DNA of 64,000 bases, taken from contig NZ_PUQD01000004.1 of assembly GCF_003331055.1 (NCBI RefSeq), positions 1-64,000 on the forward strand, written 5' to 3'. This document shows positions 25,254-34,243 of the stretch, in pieces. The position numbers and the translations under genes were made by a program. Under the pieces are notes generated by a model, which made no database searches, was not told the DNA's origin, and worked only from the letters and a program-made list of their open reading frames with translations. Source of the DNA: Pseudomonas sp. AFG_SD02_1510_Pfu_092. GTDB lineage: Bacteria > Pseudomonadota > Gammaproteobacteria > Pseudomonadales > Pseudomonadaceae. Numbering within the stretch: position 1 is the first letter of the stretch; each line of letters starts with the position of its first letter.

Positions 25254-26318
25254 TTACTCCATCTCGATAATCACCTGCTCCTGCCACATCTGCGGCAGTT
25301 TCTTCGAGGTCGCCTCCCAGGCTTCGGCATTCTTGATCGGCTGCGCTGCCTTGTACTGTTCGTTGGGCAGCAGCTTGGCCTGGACATCCTCAGGCAGTTT
25401 CAGGTGTTCGGCACGGATCGGCCGCGCATGCCCCTTGGCCAGGTTGATCTGCCCGGCGTCGCTGAAAATGTACTCCCGCGTCAGCTTGGCCGCGTTCGGG
25501 TGCTTGGCGTACTTGTTGATCACCGTGGTATAGCCGGAAATCACCGAACCATCCGACGGGATCAGCACCTCGAAACGCTTGGGGTCGATCTGTTCGCGGT
25601 AGCTCAGCCCGTTGAAGTCCCACACCACGCCGACCTCCACCTCGCCCTTTTCCAGGGTCTGGATGGTCGGGTTGGCCAGCGACAGGCGTTTTTGCTGGGC
25701 CAGCTTGGTGAACAGCTGCAGGCCCGGCGCCACGTTGCTTTCGTCGCCCTTGTAGGCAATGGCCGCCGCCAGTACGCCGTTGGCGGCCTGGGCTGCGGTG
25801 CCGACGTCACCGATGGCGACCTTGTACTGGCCTTTTTCCAGGTCATGCCAGGTTTTCGGGCGTTGGTCTTCCTTGACCAGGTCCTTGTTGATGATGAAGG
25901 CGATGGTGCCGGTATAGGCCAGTGCCCAGTGGCCGTCCTTGTCCTTGGCCCACTCCGGTACCTGGTCCCAGGTGCTCGGCTTGTAGGGCTGGCTCACGCC
26001 CTTGCTCACGGCGATCGGGCCGAAGGCCGCACCCACGTCGCCGATGTCGGCGCTGGCGTTGTCCTTCTCGGCTTCGAACTTGGCGATTTCCTGGGCCGAA
26101 CTCATGTCGGTGTCGCTGTGCTTGAGGCCGTACTTGCTGGCCAGGTCTTCCCAGGTGCCTTTCCAGTTGGCCCAGGCATCCGGCATGCCCACGCTGTTGA
26201 CGTTGCCTTCCTTGCGGGCGGCGTCTTCCAGGGCCTTGAGGTCGGTGCCGGCAGCCATGGCCGTGGTACACAGGGCGATGGCCGAACCGAGCAGTGACGC
26301 CATGAAGAACTTTTTCAT
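25254..26318 (-). CDS. ABC importer periplasmic binding protein
   Basis: A 354-residue substrate-binding protein with a signal peptide (MKKFFMASLLGSAIALCTTA, AMA cleavage site). The mature part has the iron/polyamine/phosphonate-type SBP fold: GNVNSVGMPDAWANW, DIGDVGAAFGP, VGVVWDFNGLSYREQ, and a C-terminal HARPIRAEHLKL segment. The start follows AAGGAG. It is the first gene of the operon, divergent from the UTRA regulator, with two CTAG-centred sites in the space between. Confidence 0.88.
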   Translation of the reverse strand: MKKFFMASLLGSAIALCTTAMAAGTDLKALEDAARKEGNVNSVGMPDAWANWKGTWEDLASKYGLKHSDTDMSSAQEIAKFEAEKDNASADIGDVGAAFGPIAVSKGVSQPYKPSTWDQVPEWAKDKDGHWALAYTGTIAFIINKDLVKEDQRPKTWHDLEKGQYKVAIGDVGTAAQAANGVLAAAIAYKGDESNVAPGLQLFTKLAQQKRLSLANPTIQTLEKGEVEVGVVWDFNGLSYREQIDPKRFEVLIPSDGSVISGYTTVINKYAKHPNAAKLTREYIFSDAGQINLAKGHARPIRAEHLKLPEDVQAKLLPNEQYKAAQPIKNAEAWEATSKKLPQMWQEQVIIEME

Positions 26319-26383
26319 CCGAAGCTCCTTTGGGTGAGTGCCTTTGCGATCGTTGTAATGGGTGAAGCCTGTGCCTGCGACCG

Positions 26384-26397
26384 TTGGTCTAGGTCAG
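26384..26397. promoter_or_regulatory. Possible UTRA-regulator site before the importer operon
   Basis: TTGGTCTAGGTCAG agrees at 10 of 14 positions with the perfect palindrome at 26619-26632 and shares its CTAG centre. It lies 66 bases upstream of the binding-protein start, so it could be the operator for the importer operon. Confidence 0.5.
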
Positions 26398-26618
26398 CAA
26401 ACCTTGAGCCAAGGTAGGCCGCTTGCATGACAATTTGATGTAGGGGAGGGGCCCGCACAGGCGCAAGCGGGTTCCTGGCAATACAGCGTAGACCATGGCC
26501 GGCCCCCGGTTTTGTGGGGCTGGCCCGATTCTGGCAGTGCTTGCGGCGCAGCTCTGTCACAGGATGTTCATCAGCCCTGCCTAGGCTTGCACTATTCTCC
26601 AGGTGCCCTGTTATGGGG

Positions 26619-26632
26619 CTGGACTAGTCCAG
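26619..26632. promoter_or_regulatory. Palindromic operator before the GntR gene
   Basis: CTGGACTAGTCCAG is a perfect 14-base palindrome 14 bases before the regulator start. GntR regulators of the HutC/UTRA family, such as PhnF, bind CTAG- or TATA-centred palindromes of this size. Confidence 0.65.
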
Positions 26633-26646
26633 ATAGGTAACCTTTG

Positions 26647-27360
26647 ATGCAGTCGATGCCACCGCGTGCGGTAACAGCCATCTGCCATGCCCTGCAGGAG
26701 CAGATCGAGCACGGCCTGCTGGCGCCGGGCGGCAAGCTGCCGGCCGAGCGCAGGCTCAGCGAGGTGTTCGACACCACGCGCATCACCCTGCGCGAGGCGC
26801 TGGTGCAACTGGAAGCCCAAGGGCTGATCTACCGCGAAGAACGCCGCGGCTGGTTCGTCGCGCCCGAGCGGCTGACTTACGACCTGATCGAGCGCAGCCA
26901 TTTCCATGCCATGGTGCGCGATCAGGGGCGGGTGCCCGCCACCGAACTGGTGTCGTCGCGCCTGCAGCCGGCCTCGGCGGCCATCTGTGCGCGCCTGCAG
27001 CTGCCGGCGTTGTCCAGCGTGGTGCGGATCTGCCGGTTACGCCGCATCGACGGGCGGGCAGTGCTGTATGCCGAGCATTACCTCAACCCGCGGTACTTCC
27101 CGGAGATTCTCGAACAGGACCTGGCACAGTCGCTGACCGAGATTTATGGGCGGGTGTATGGCATCGAGTATGGGCAGGTGTGCTTCGAGATCTTGCCGAC
27201 GGCGTTGCCGGTAGAGGCGGCCAGTGCGCTGAAAGTGTCGGCGGGCAGCCCCGGGTTGCACATTACCCGGGTCAACAGCGACCAGCATGGGCATCTGATC
27301 GATTGTGACCTGGAGTATTGGCGGCATGATGCCATTCGCATTCGGGCCCAGGCTGGATAG
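26647..27360 (+). CDS. GntR-family regulator with UTRA domain
   Basis: A 237-residue regulator. The winged helix occupies residues about 8-75 (LQEQIEHGLLAPGGKLPAER, RITLREALVQLEAQGLIYRE). The UTRA effector domain spans about 90-235 (RICRLRRIDGRAVLYAEHYL, LHITRVNSDQHGHLIDCDLE). UTRA domains sense small metabolites such as aminosugar phosphates, phosphonates or urocanate. I used the ATG at 26647 because an AGGTAA lies upstream; a TTG just before it and an ATG at 26656 are alternatives. It is divergent from the importer operon, which it probably controls through the two CTAG-centred sites. Of the 328 bases between the two genes, only those sites stand out. Confidence 0.88.
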   Translation: MQSMPPRAVTAICHALQEQIEHGLLAPGGKLPAERRLSEVFDTTRITLREALVQLEAQGLIYREERRGWFVAPERLTYDLIERSHFHAMVRDQGRVPATELVSSRLQPASAAICARLQLPALSSVVRICRLRRIDGRAVLYAEHYLNPRYFPEILEQDLAQSLTEIYGRVYGIEYGQVCFEILPTALPVEAASALKVSAGSPGLHITRVNSDQHGHLIDCDLEYWRHDAIRIRAQAG

Positions 27361-27365
27361 GGGGT

Positions 27366-27460
27366 GGCTTGTTCGCGGGCTCGCCCGCTCCCACAGGGAC
27401 CGCAAAAGTTTCAGGCCCTGTGATTATCCTGTGGGAGCGGGCAAGCCCGCGAAAGGGCCC
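27366..27460. repeat. REP pair between convergent genes
   Basis: Copies at 27366-27396 and 27428-27460. The stop codon of the mechanosensitive channel gene abuts the right copy. Confidence 0.9.
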
Positions 27461-29613
27461 TAACTGGCGGAACCGGTTCCAGCCAGCCCACCACCCCCCG
27501 CAGTCACCACCTGCACCGACAAGCGCGGCGTCGCCAGGTCCAGCCCGGCCTCGTCCAGCTGCCGCTTCAACGCCAGGTTGAACGCCCGCGACACTTCCCA
27601 TTGCTTGATCGGCGCGGTCTTGAAACGTGCCCGCAAGATCGCCGAACCCGATTCGAAGCTCTCCACGCCCTGCAGCTCCAGCGGCGACCAGATGTTGCGG
27701 CGCATCAGCGGGTCGTTGCGCAGTTTCTGCCCGACCTCGCGAATCAGCGTGATCGCCTGGTCGATGTTCATGCTGTGCGGGATCGCCACGCGGAAGATCG
27801 CGTAACCGAACTCGCGCGAGTAGTTCTTGATGCTCTTGATTTCGCTGAACGGGATGGTATGCACGATGCCGTCGATATCGCGCAGGCGCACGGTACGGAT
27901 GGTCAGCCCTTCCACCGTGCCCAGGTGGCCGCCGACATCCACGTAGTCGTCGATGGCCAGCGAGTCCTCGATGATGATGAACAGCCCGGTGATCAGGTCG
28001 GCCACCAGCGATTGCGCGCCAAAACCGATGGCCAGGCCGATCACCCCGGCACCGGCCAGCAGCGGCGTGACGTTCATGCCCATGTTGGCCAGGGCGACGA
28101 TCACCGCAATGATGAAGATGACCACGAACATCACGTTGCGGATCAACGGCATCATGGTCTGCGCGCGGGCGTTGGCCAAGCCGCGGCGCGAACGCACCAG
28201 GGCATGGTGCACGGCAGTGTCGGCGAGGATCCACACCAGCCAGGCGACGATCAGCGTGCCGGCCAGGCCCAGCAGGCGCAGGCTGATGTCGTGGCCGTCG
28301 CCCTCGGCGAAGCTGATCATCGACAGGCCCCACACGCGCAGGCCCAGCTCGATGAACAGCAGCCAGATGAACAGGTGCACCAGCAGGTAGGCGAAGTTGC
28401 GCAGGCGCTCGGCGTACACCGCCTGGCGTTTGTTGGCGCGCTTGGGGTTGGCGGCGTGGCGGCGTACCAGGCCGTTGAGCACCATGCACACCACCACCAG
28501 CACCGTGCACATCAGCGACTGGCGCAGCGCGGTGCTGGTATCGCCGGCCGAGACGAAGGTGGCGAACAGCGAGATGGCCACCAGGATCAGCGCCGGGATG
28601 AACCAGAAGCTGCCGAGAATTTCGATGGTGTCGCTGAGGGTACGCCGGGTCAGCCGTCGTGACAGTGGCTGGTTGCGGATCAGGTGGGCGATGGGCCGGC
28701 GGAAACGCAGGATGAACAGCCCGGTGCACAGCGCCGCGACGACGTTGGCCAGGGTCGCCAAGGCATGCGCCAGGTGGGTGCCGAGGGCGACCGTCAGGCG
28801 CGGGTCGCTCATCGCCTCGCCAAACGCGGCGAAGCTGCCGATCAGCCACAGCGGGCGAAACGCCTGGTGCCGCAGGATGTGCAGGGCGCGGTGGCGGTGC
28901 GGGCCGTCGAGCAGCGAAAAGGCGATCACGCAGATGGCCGAGAAGCAGGTGCCCACCACCAGTGCATAGGCCAGCACCATGGCCAGCGATTTGCCCAGTG
29001 ACGGCGGCAGCACCACGCTCAGGTACACGGTAAAGACCAGCGCCACCAGCCATGGCCCCAGCTTGCGCAGGGCAAAACGCACCAGGTCCCAGGTGCGCGG
29101 ATGCTGCGGCAGCTCCTCGCTCAGGCCGAAGCGCAGGCGTAGCCGATGGCCGACCCAGTTGAAGGCGTAGGCCAGCACGCTCCACACGGCGATGACGGCG
29201 GCAAAGCCGAACAGCATGGCCGGCCACTGCTGCACCGGCACGATCAGTTCGGCCAGTTCGGCCTGGGCCTGTTCGATTTCTGCGGCCCAGCGGTGAAACG
29301 GGCTGGCATCGCCGCTGAACTGCTTTTCAAAGTCATGCAGGGCCCCGCCGATCAGGCCGAGCACGCCCTGTTCGACACTGGGCTGCGATTGCCGGGTGGC
29401 GTCGCGCAGCTTTTTCAGGTCGGCCAGCAGCTTGGCCCGCTGCTGGTCGTTTTCCAGGTTTTTGATCACCTCGTCCAGCGACTTTTCCAGCGGTTCGCTG
29501 GCTTGCGGTTGCGCGGGCGCGCTTGCACCCAGCAGGCCGGGCAGGCCGGCGGCATGTACCGGGGAAATGAACAGCGACAGCAGCAGGAACAGGCAACGCA
29601 GGAAGGCGGGCAC
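27460..29613 (-). CDS. MscS-family mechanosensitive channel (YbiO-like)
   Basis: A protein of about 717 residues. It has a signal sequence (PAFLRCLFLLLSLFISPVHA), a periplasmic region with coiled-coil character (SLDEVIKNLENDQQRAKLLA), about ten transmembrane helices, and the MscS pore and beta domain towards the C-terminus (NMGMNVTPLLAGAGVIGLAI, GAQSLVADLITGLFI, DDYVDVGGHLGTVEGLTIRT). Such channels release solutes on hypo-osmotic shock. I prefer the GTG start at 29613, ten bases after GAGGT; a TTG at 29634 would add seven residues. Size and layout match YbiO. Confidence 0.88.
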   Translation of the reverse strand: MPAFLRCLFLLLSLFISPVHAAGLPGLLGASAPAQPQASEPLEKSLDEVIKNLENDQQRAKLLADLKKLRDATRQSQPSVEQGVLGLIGGALHDFEKQFSGDASPFHRWAAEIEQAQAELAELIVPVQQWPAMLFGFAAVIAVWSVLAYAFNWVGHRLRLRFGLSEELPQHPRTWDLVRFALRKLGPWLVALVFTVYLSVVLPPSLGKSLAMVLAYALVVGTCFSAICVIAFSLLDGPHRHRALHILRHQAFRPLWLIGSFAAFGEAMSDPRLTVALGTHLAHALATLANVVAALCTGLFILRFRRPIAHLIRNQPLSRRLTRRTLSDTIEILGSFWFIPALILVAISLFATFVSAGDTSTALRQSLMCTVLVVVCMVLNGLVRRHAANPKRANKRQAVYAERLRNFAYLLVHLFIWLLFIELGLRVWGLSMISFAEGDGHDISLRLLGLAGTLIVAWLVWILADTAVHHALVRSRRGLANARAQTMMPLIRNVMFVVIFIIAVIVALANMGMNVTPLLAGAGVIGLAIGFGAQSLVADLITGLFIIIEDSLAIDDYVDVGGHLGTVEGLTIRTVRLRDIDGIVHTIPFSEIKSIKNYSREFGYAIFRVAIPHSMNIDQAITLIREVGQKLRNDPLMRRNIWSPLELQGVESFESGSAILRARFKTAPIKQWEVSRAFNLALKRQLDEAGLDLATPRLSVQVVTAGGGGLAGTGSAS

Positions 29614-29656
29614 GGGTAACACTACCTCAGGCAAACGATTGGCCGAGTGTAGAGGT

Positions 29657-29824
29657 TCACGACGGCAGTTGCTCGAGGATCTTCCAGCAGGTGAGGCCGA
29701 AGATGCCCAGCGTGCCGACCCACATCATCACCACGCCGATGTTGCGCTCGCGCAGGCTGAAGCCGATGGTCAGTAGCAGCAGGAACAGAAACACCGGCAC
29801 GAACAGGGACAGGAACGGGGACAT
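29657..29824 (-). CDS. Small membrane protein, unknown
   Basis: A 55-residue protein with two hydrophobic segments (PFLSLFVPVFLFLLLLTIGF and VVMMWVGTLGIFGLTCWKIL) separated by a short charged loop (SLRERNI). The ATG at 29824 was chosen because AAGGA lies eight bases upstream; a longer frame from 29860 is less likely. It lies directly upstream of the mechanosensitive channel gene on the same strand, 43 bases away, and may be cotranscribed. I do not recognise the family. Confidence 0.6.
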   Translation of the reverse strand: MSPFLSLFVPVFLFLLLLTIGFSLRERNIGVVMMWVGTLGIFGLTCWKILEQLPS

Positions 29825-29904
29825 GGACAGCAATCCTTTTGCAATGGGGCCATGTGACAAGCATAGCGGGAAGCAGGCGAAGCGGGATTGACCTTGAGCA
29901 GGCC

Positions 29905-29938
29905 CGGCCTCTTCGCGGGTTTACCCGCGAAGAGGCCG
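29905..29938. repeat. Symmetric REP palindrome
   Basis: CGGCCTCTTCGCGGGT, two bases, then ACCCGCGAAGAGGCCG: 16-base arms with no mismatch. Unlike every other copy here it lacks the TCCCACAGG flank and looks like two facing REP left halves joined. Confidence 0.9.
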
Positions 29939-29956
29939 AGCCTGCCTACACCAACA

Positions 29957-31246
29957 TCAAGGCAACTCGCGGCTACGGTAGAACGCGCTCAACACCTTCA
30001 CCAGGTGCGCCAGGTCATGGCTACCGCACAGCTCGCGAATCGAGTGCATGGCAAAGGTCGGCAAGCCGATATCCACGGTGCGCACGCCCAGGTGGCTGGC
30101 GGCGATCGGCCCGATGGTCGAGCCACAGCCCATGTCGCTGCGCACCACGAAGCTCTGCACCGGCACTTCCTCGGCCATGCACAGGTGGCGGAAGAACCCG
30201 GCGGTTTCGCTGTTGGTGGCGTAGCGCTGGTTGTTGTTCACCTTGATCACCGGCCCGGCGTTGAGCTTGGGCCCGTGGTTGCCGTCGTGCTTGTCGGCGT
30301 AGTTGGGGTGCACGCCGTGGGCGTTGTCGGCCGACACCATCAGCGAACGCTGGATGGTACGCACATAGGCGTCGCCATCCGGCAGCAGGCGTTGCAGGGT
30401 CTGCTCCAGCATCGGGCCGTCGGCGCCGCAGGCCGAGCAGCTGCCGACTTCTTCGTGGTCGGTGCACACCAGCACGCAGGTTTCATCGCTGTCGGCGGCC
30501 AGCAGCGCCTGCAGGCCGGCATAGCACGACAACAGGTTGTCCAGCCGGGCGCCGGCGATGAAGTCGCCGTTCAGGCCGATGAGCGCGGCGTCCTGGGTGT
30601 CGTAGAAGCTCAGCTCGTAATCCAGCACCACATCGGCGATCAGCTCGTGCTCGCGGGCCAGTTGCTCGGTGAGCAAGGCGCGGAAGTCGATGCGCTCGTC
30701 ACCCGCCACCTGCGCCAGGATTGGCGGCAGTTCGTTCTGCGGGTTGATCGCCCAGCCTTCGTTGGCGCTGCGGTTGAGGTGGATCGCCAGGTTGGGGATG
30801 ATCGCGATCGGCAGCTTGAAGTCGATCAGCTGGCTCTCGACCTTGCCGTCGCGGCGGTAGGTGACCCGCCCGGCCAGCGACAGGTCGCGGTCGAACCACG
30901 GCGCCAGCAGGGCACCGCCATACACTTCCACGCCCAGTTGCAGGAAGCCCTGGCGCTGCAATTCGGGCTGCGGCTTGACCCGCAGGCACGGGCTGTCGGT
31001 GTGGGCGCCGACCATGCGGATGCCGTTCAGCAGCGGCGCCTGCTGGCCCAGCTTGATGGCGATGATCGACGAGTCGTTACGGGTGACGTAGTAGCGGCCG
31101 CCAGGCACCGTGGCCCAGCTGTCGCGCTCGTCCAGGCGCTGGTAACCGGCAGCTTCCAGGCGCTGGGCCAGGCTGGCGGTGGCGTGGAAGGGCGTGGGGG
31201 AGGCCTTGAGGAAGTCGATAAGGCCAGAATTCAGTGCGTCGCGCAT
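29957..31246 (-). CDS. apeB: M18 family aminopeptidase
   Basis: A 429-residue zinc aminopeptidase. Metal and catalytic residues of the family are visible: [14 protein letters not shown] (His and Asp), TDHEEVGS (Glu-Glu), [17 protein letters not shown], and [11 protein letters not shown], plus the C-terminal [12 protein letters not shown] with the last metal-binding His. M18 enzymes are cytoplasmic, form large dodecamers and remove N-terminal acidic or hydrophobic residues from peptides. It is monocistronic, flanked by REP elements on both sides. Confidence 0.93.
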   Translation of the reverse strand: MRDALNSGLIDFLKASPTPFHATASLAQRLEAAGYQRLDERDSWATVPGGRYYVTRNDSSIIAIKLGQQAPLLNGIRMVGAHTDSPCLRVKPQPELQRQGFLQLGVEVYGGALLAPWFDRDLSLAGRVTYRRDGKVESQLIDFKLPIAIIPNLAIHLNRSANEGWAINPQNELPPILAQVAGDERIDFRALLTEQLAREHELIADVVLDYELSFYDTQDAALIGLNGDFIAGARLDNLLSCYAGLQALLAADSDETCVLVCTDHEEVGSCSACGADGPMLEQTLQRLLPDGDAYVRTIQRSLMVSADNAHGVHPNYADKHDGNHGPKLNAGPVIKVNNNQRYATNSETAGFFRHLCMAEEVPVQSFVVRSDMGCGSTIGPIAASHLGVRTVDIGLPTFAMHSIRELCGSHDLAHLVKVLSAFYRSRELP

Positions 31247-31299
31247 AGCTCACTCCAGACAGCAGTGGCGCGAGTTTAGCGTATTGGGTCAGTAAATTG

Positions 31300-31405
31300 T
31301 GCCTGCCTCTTCGCGGCTAAAGCCGCTCCCACAGGGACCGCACCGCTCTTGAGGGCTGTGCAGTCCCTGTGGGAGCGGCTTTAGCCGCGAAGAGGCCGTA
31401 CAGGC
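31300..31405. repeat. REP pair, GCGGCTAAAGCCGC variant
   Basis: Inverted copies at 31300-31335 and 31363-31405 whose loop region reads GCGGCTAAAGCCGC instead of the usual GCGGGTAAACCCGC. The compensating changes in both arms keep the stem paired. Confidence 0.9.
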
Positions 31406-31414
31406 AATACAAAT

Positions 31415-32050
31415 TCAGAAAGGCGCAGGGCACTCGAACTTCAACCGCTCCCCGGTCACCGGGTGGGTAAAGCTCAGCATTGAGGCATGCAGGCACAGCC
31501 GCTCATGGGCCGCCAGCGCCTCTGGGTTGGCATACAACCGGTCGCCCAGCAGCGGGTGCCCGATCGACAGCATGTGCACGCGCAACTGGTGCGAACGGCC
31601 GGTAATCGGTGTCAGCTCTACCCGGCAGTAATCACCGCAGCGCTCGACGATGCGCCAGAAGGTCAGCGCATGCTTGCCCTGCGCGTGGTCCACCACATGC
31701 CGTGGCTTGGTCGGCGGGTCGTAGCGCAGCGGCAGGTCGATGCTGCCGCTGTCCAGCCCCGGCTGGCCCCAGCACAACGCGGTGTAGGCCTTTTCGGTTT
31801 CCCGGTCATGGAACTGACGCGACAGCTCGCGGTGGCTGTCGGCATCCCGGGCCAGCAGGATGATGCCGGAAGTTTCCCAGTCCAGGCGGTGCACGATCAA
31901 CGCGTCGGGGTAGCCGTTTTCCTGCAGGCGGGTGATCAGGCAGTCCTTGTTGTCTTCGGCGCGGCCGGGTACCGACAGCAGCAGGGTCGGTTTGTTGATC
32001 ACCAGGATGGCGGCGTCTTCGTGCAGGATCTGGATGTTCGACAGCGGCAT
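31415..32050 (-). CDS. rluA: Pseudouridine synthase RluA
   Basis: A 211-residue RluA-family enzyme. The catalytic motif HRLDWETSGIILLARD contains the active-site Asp, and further family motifs are KAYTALCWG, TPITGRSHQLRVHM and GHPLLGDRLYA. At this length it has no S4 domain, matching RluA itself, which modifies U746 of 23S rRNA and U32 of several tRNAs. I used the internal ATG at 32050; the upstream extension is translated REP sequence. It is followed by a REP pair. Confidence 0.88.
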   Translation of the reverse strand: MPLSNIQILHEDAAILVINKPTLLLSVPGRAEDNKDCLITRLQENGYPDALIVHRLDWETSGIILLARDADSHRELSRQFHDRETEKAYTALCWGQPGLDSGSIDLPLRYDPPTKPRHVVDHAQGKHALTFWRIVERCGDYCRVELTPITGRSHQLRVHMLSIGHPLLGDRLYANPEALAAHERLCLHASMLSFTHPVTGERLKFECPAPF

Positions 32051-32080
32051 TGCTTGGTCTCGGTCATATCGGGGAAAAAC

Positions 32081-32189
32081 CATTGGGGCCGCTTTGCGGC
32101 CCATCGCCGGCAAGCCAGCTCCCACAGGTACAACGCGGACTCTGTGGGAGCTGGTTTGCCGGCGATGGGCTGCAAAGCAGCCCCAATGG
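32081..32189. repeat. Second-family REP pair (REP2)
   Basis: A different palindrome family with core GCCCATCGCCGGCAAGCCAG and TCCCACAGG and an extra outer hairpin GGGGCCGC-TTTGC-GGCCC. The two inverted copies span 32081-32131 and 32139-32189. Confidence 0.88.
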
Positions 32190-32202
32190 CCAACTGCGCG
32201 GA

Positions 32203-32457
32203 TCAGCGATCCGGCAAGGTGATGTTCAGTTCCAGAATCGAGCAGCTACCCTGGTTTTCCAGCTCGATATGCACATCGTCGTTGCCGATGTTCACATACT
32301 TGCGGATCACTTCCAGCAGTTCTTTCTGCAGCGCCGGCAGGTAGTCCGGTTCGCTGCGTTGGCCGCGCTCGTGCGCCACGATGATCTGTAGACGCTCTTT
32401 CGCTACCGACGCGCTGGTCTGTTTCTGTCTGCCACGAAAGAAGTCAAAAAGGTTCAT
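32203..32457 (-). CDS. minE: Cell division topological specificity factor MinE
   Basis: An 84-residue protein with the anti-MinCD N-terminal helix ([20 protein letters not shown]) and the C-terminal topological-specificity domain. It stimulates the MinD ATPase and drives pole-to-pole oscillation so that the division septum forms at midcell. The GGAGG ribosome binding site overlaps the end of minD. It is the last gene of minCDE. Confidence 0.97.
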   Translation of the reverse strand: MNLFDFFRGRQKQTSASVAKERLQIIVAHERGQRSEPDYLPALQKELLEVIRKYVNIGNDDVHIELENQGSCSILELNITLPDR

Positions 32458-32460
32458 GGT

Positions 32461-33273
32461 TTACTTGCCTCCAAACAGGCGCGCGAAGAATCCTTGCTTC
32501 GGCACTTCGATGAACCGCAGGGGCTTTTCTTTGCCCAGCAGACGGTCGACGGTATCGCTATAGGCCTGGCCGGCATCGCTCTGGTCGTCGAGGATGACCG
32601 GGATACCCTGGTTGGAAGCCTTCAGCACAGCCTGGCTCTCGGGGATCACACCCTTGAGCTTGATCGCCAGGATTTCCTCGACGTCGGCAATGCTCAGCAT
32701 TTCGCCCTTTTCCACGCGCTCCGGGTGGTAGCGGGTGATCAGCAGGTGTTCCTTGATCGGCTCTTCGCCGTTTTCCGAGCGGCGCGACTTGCTCGACAGG
32801 ATGCCCAGCATGCGGTCGGAGTCACGCACCGACGACACTTCCGGGTTGGTCACCACGACGGCTTCGTCGGCGAAGTACATGGCCAGGTGCGCGCCTTTCT
32901 CGATACCGGCCGGCGAGTCGCAGATGACGAATTCGAAGTCCTTCTTCAGCTCCATCAGGACCTTTTCCACGCCTTCCTGGGTCAGCGCGTCCTTGTCACG
33001 GGTCTGGCTGGCGGCCAGCACGTACAGGTTCTCGAGGCGCTTGTCCTTGATCAGGGCCTGTTGCAGGTTGGCTTCGCCGTTGACCACGTTGACGAAGTCA
33101 TAGACCACGCGGCGTTCGCAGCCCATGATCAGGTCGAGGTTACGCAGGCCGACGTCGAAGTCGACGATGACGGTCTTGTGGCCGCGCAGTGCGAGGCCGG
33201 TACCAATGGCGGCGCTGGTGGTGGTCTTGCCCACACCCCCTTTGCCGGAAGTAACCACGATAATCTTGGCCAA
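32461..33273 (-). CDS. minD: Septum site-determining ATPase MinD
   Basis: A 270-residue ParA/MinD ATPase. The deviant Walker A is GKGGVGKTTT at residues 10-19, with DFDVGLRNLD as the switch region, and an amphipathic membrane-targeting helix forms the C-terminus (KQGFFARLFGGK). ATP-bound MinD dimerises on the membrane and recruits MinC. The start codon is TTG, preceded by GGGGTG; this is the only frame position that gives the canonical MAKIIVVTSGKGG start. Confidence 0.97.
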   Translation of the reverse strand: MAKIIVVTSGKGGVGKTTTSAAIGTGLALRGHKTVIVDFDVGLRNLDLIMGCERRVVYDFVNVVNGEANLQQALIKDKRLENLYVLAASQTRDKDALTQEGVEKVLMELKKDFEFVICDSPAGIEKGAHLAMYFADEAVVVTNPEVSSVRDSDRMLGILSSKSRRSENGEEPIKEHLLITRYHPERVEKGEMLSIADVEEILAIKLKGVIPESQAVLKASNQGIPVILDDQSDAGQAYSDTVDRLLGKEKPLRFIEVPKQGFFARLFGGK

Positions 33274-33373
33274 GGTGTTTCACCCCTAAAATAATCGGGA
33301 CGCAAGTCCCTGCAAAAATTACAAATAAATGGCAACGATAAAAAGTTGCACTAAAAATGCTGGCAAGTATCCG

Positions 33374-34132
33374 TTAAAGACGGGTGATGTTCAACACGTC
33401 GCCAGACAGGCTGACTTGCACGCCGGTACCCCACAGCGGGTCGCGGCGCAAGTCTTCGCAAACTTTGTACTGGCCGGCGATCGAGACCATTTCAGCCGTC
33501 ATCTGCTGGCAGAAGATTCGCGCCTTGGTATTGCCTTTGATGCCGGCCAGGGCGCGGCCGCGCATGGCGCCGTACACATGGATGTTGCCATCGGCGAGAA
33601 GTTCCGCCCCCGGGCTGACCGAAGCGGTCACCACCAGGTCGCCACCCTGGGCGTAGATCTGCTGGCCGCCACGCACCGGCGCGGTGATGATACGGGTCGG
33701 CCGCACCTCGGGTTCGAGGATCGGCGGCGGCACGGGCGCCGGCTCGGGCTTCTTCACCTCGGGCTCGGGCTCCAGCGGCCGTTCGCGGGCGCCGGACGGC
33801 GGCAGCACCGGCAGGTCGATGGCGATGGCGGCGGCGATGTCCTCGATGCGGTTGGCGCGGATGGCCAGGGTACGCAGGCCGTGGTGGCGGCAGATCCGCA
33901 TCAAGCCGGGCAGGTCGATTGCCCCCTCGTCGGCCGGCAGCTTGTCCAGCGCCAGCACCAGCGGCGTGTTGCTGAAGAAGTTCGGTGCCTGGGCGACTTT
34001 GGCCGCCAGTTGGCGGTCAAGGGCTTCAAGGTCATTGCGCGCCAGTTCCAGCACGGTAATGGCGAGCATGCTGCCCTTGAGCTGGAACACGGAGGCGGTA
34101 TCGGGTGTGTGGTTTGGGCTCATGGTCTGCAT
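33374..34132 (-). CDS. minC: Septum site-determining protein MinC
   Basis: A 252-residue inhibitor of FtsZ polymerisation. The N-terminal domain (to about residue 115) is the FtsZ-binding part, a Pro-rich linker follows ([13 protein letters not shown]), and the C-terminal beta-helix (about 150-252) has [20 protein letters not shown] and the conserved [11 protein letters not shown], which bind MinD and the septum. The start could be this ATG or the one three codons later (MSPNHTP). It is 100 bases upstream of minD and divergent from lpxL. Confidence 0.95.
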   Translation of the reverse strand: MQTMSPNHTPDTASVFQLKGSMLAITVLELARNDLEALDRQLAAKVAQAPNFFSNTPLVLALDKLPADEGAIDLPGLMRICRHHGLRTLAIRANRIEDIAAAIAIDLPVLPPSGARERPLEPEPEVKKPEPAPVPPPILEPEVRPTRIITAPVRGGQQIYAQGGDLVVTASVSPGAELLADGNIHVYGAMRGRALAGIKGNTKARIFCQQMTAEMVSIAGQYKVCEDLRRDPLWGTGVQVSLSGDVLNITRL

Positions 34133-34243
34133 AGACGGCTTGTTGCGAAAAAAGTGCCCTGACTTATATCGATAAGACCGGTTGCCCGCAACATGCGCTG
34201 ATCCGTTGTAGAATGCGCGGCCCTTGTCTTGCCGGATGCTTCA

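Noticed and set aside
27601..28662. Long open frame opposite the mechanosensitive channel gene
   Set aside because: The translation is His/Gln/Asp-rich low complexity, typical of the shadow of hydrophobic coding sequence.
33274..33373. Gap between minC and minD as a separate promoter or small RNA
   Set aside because: Only 100 bases, with no clear promoter boxes, terminator or conserved hairpin visible.
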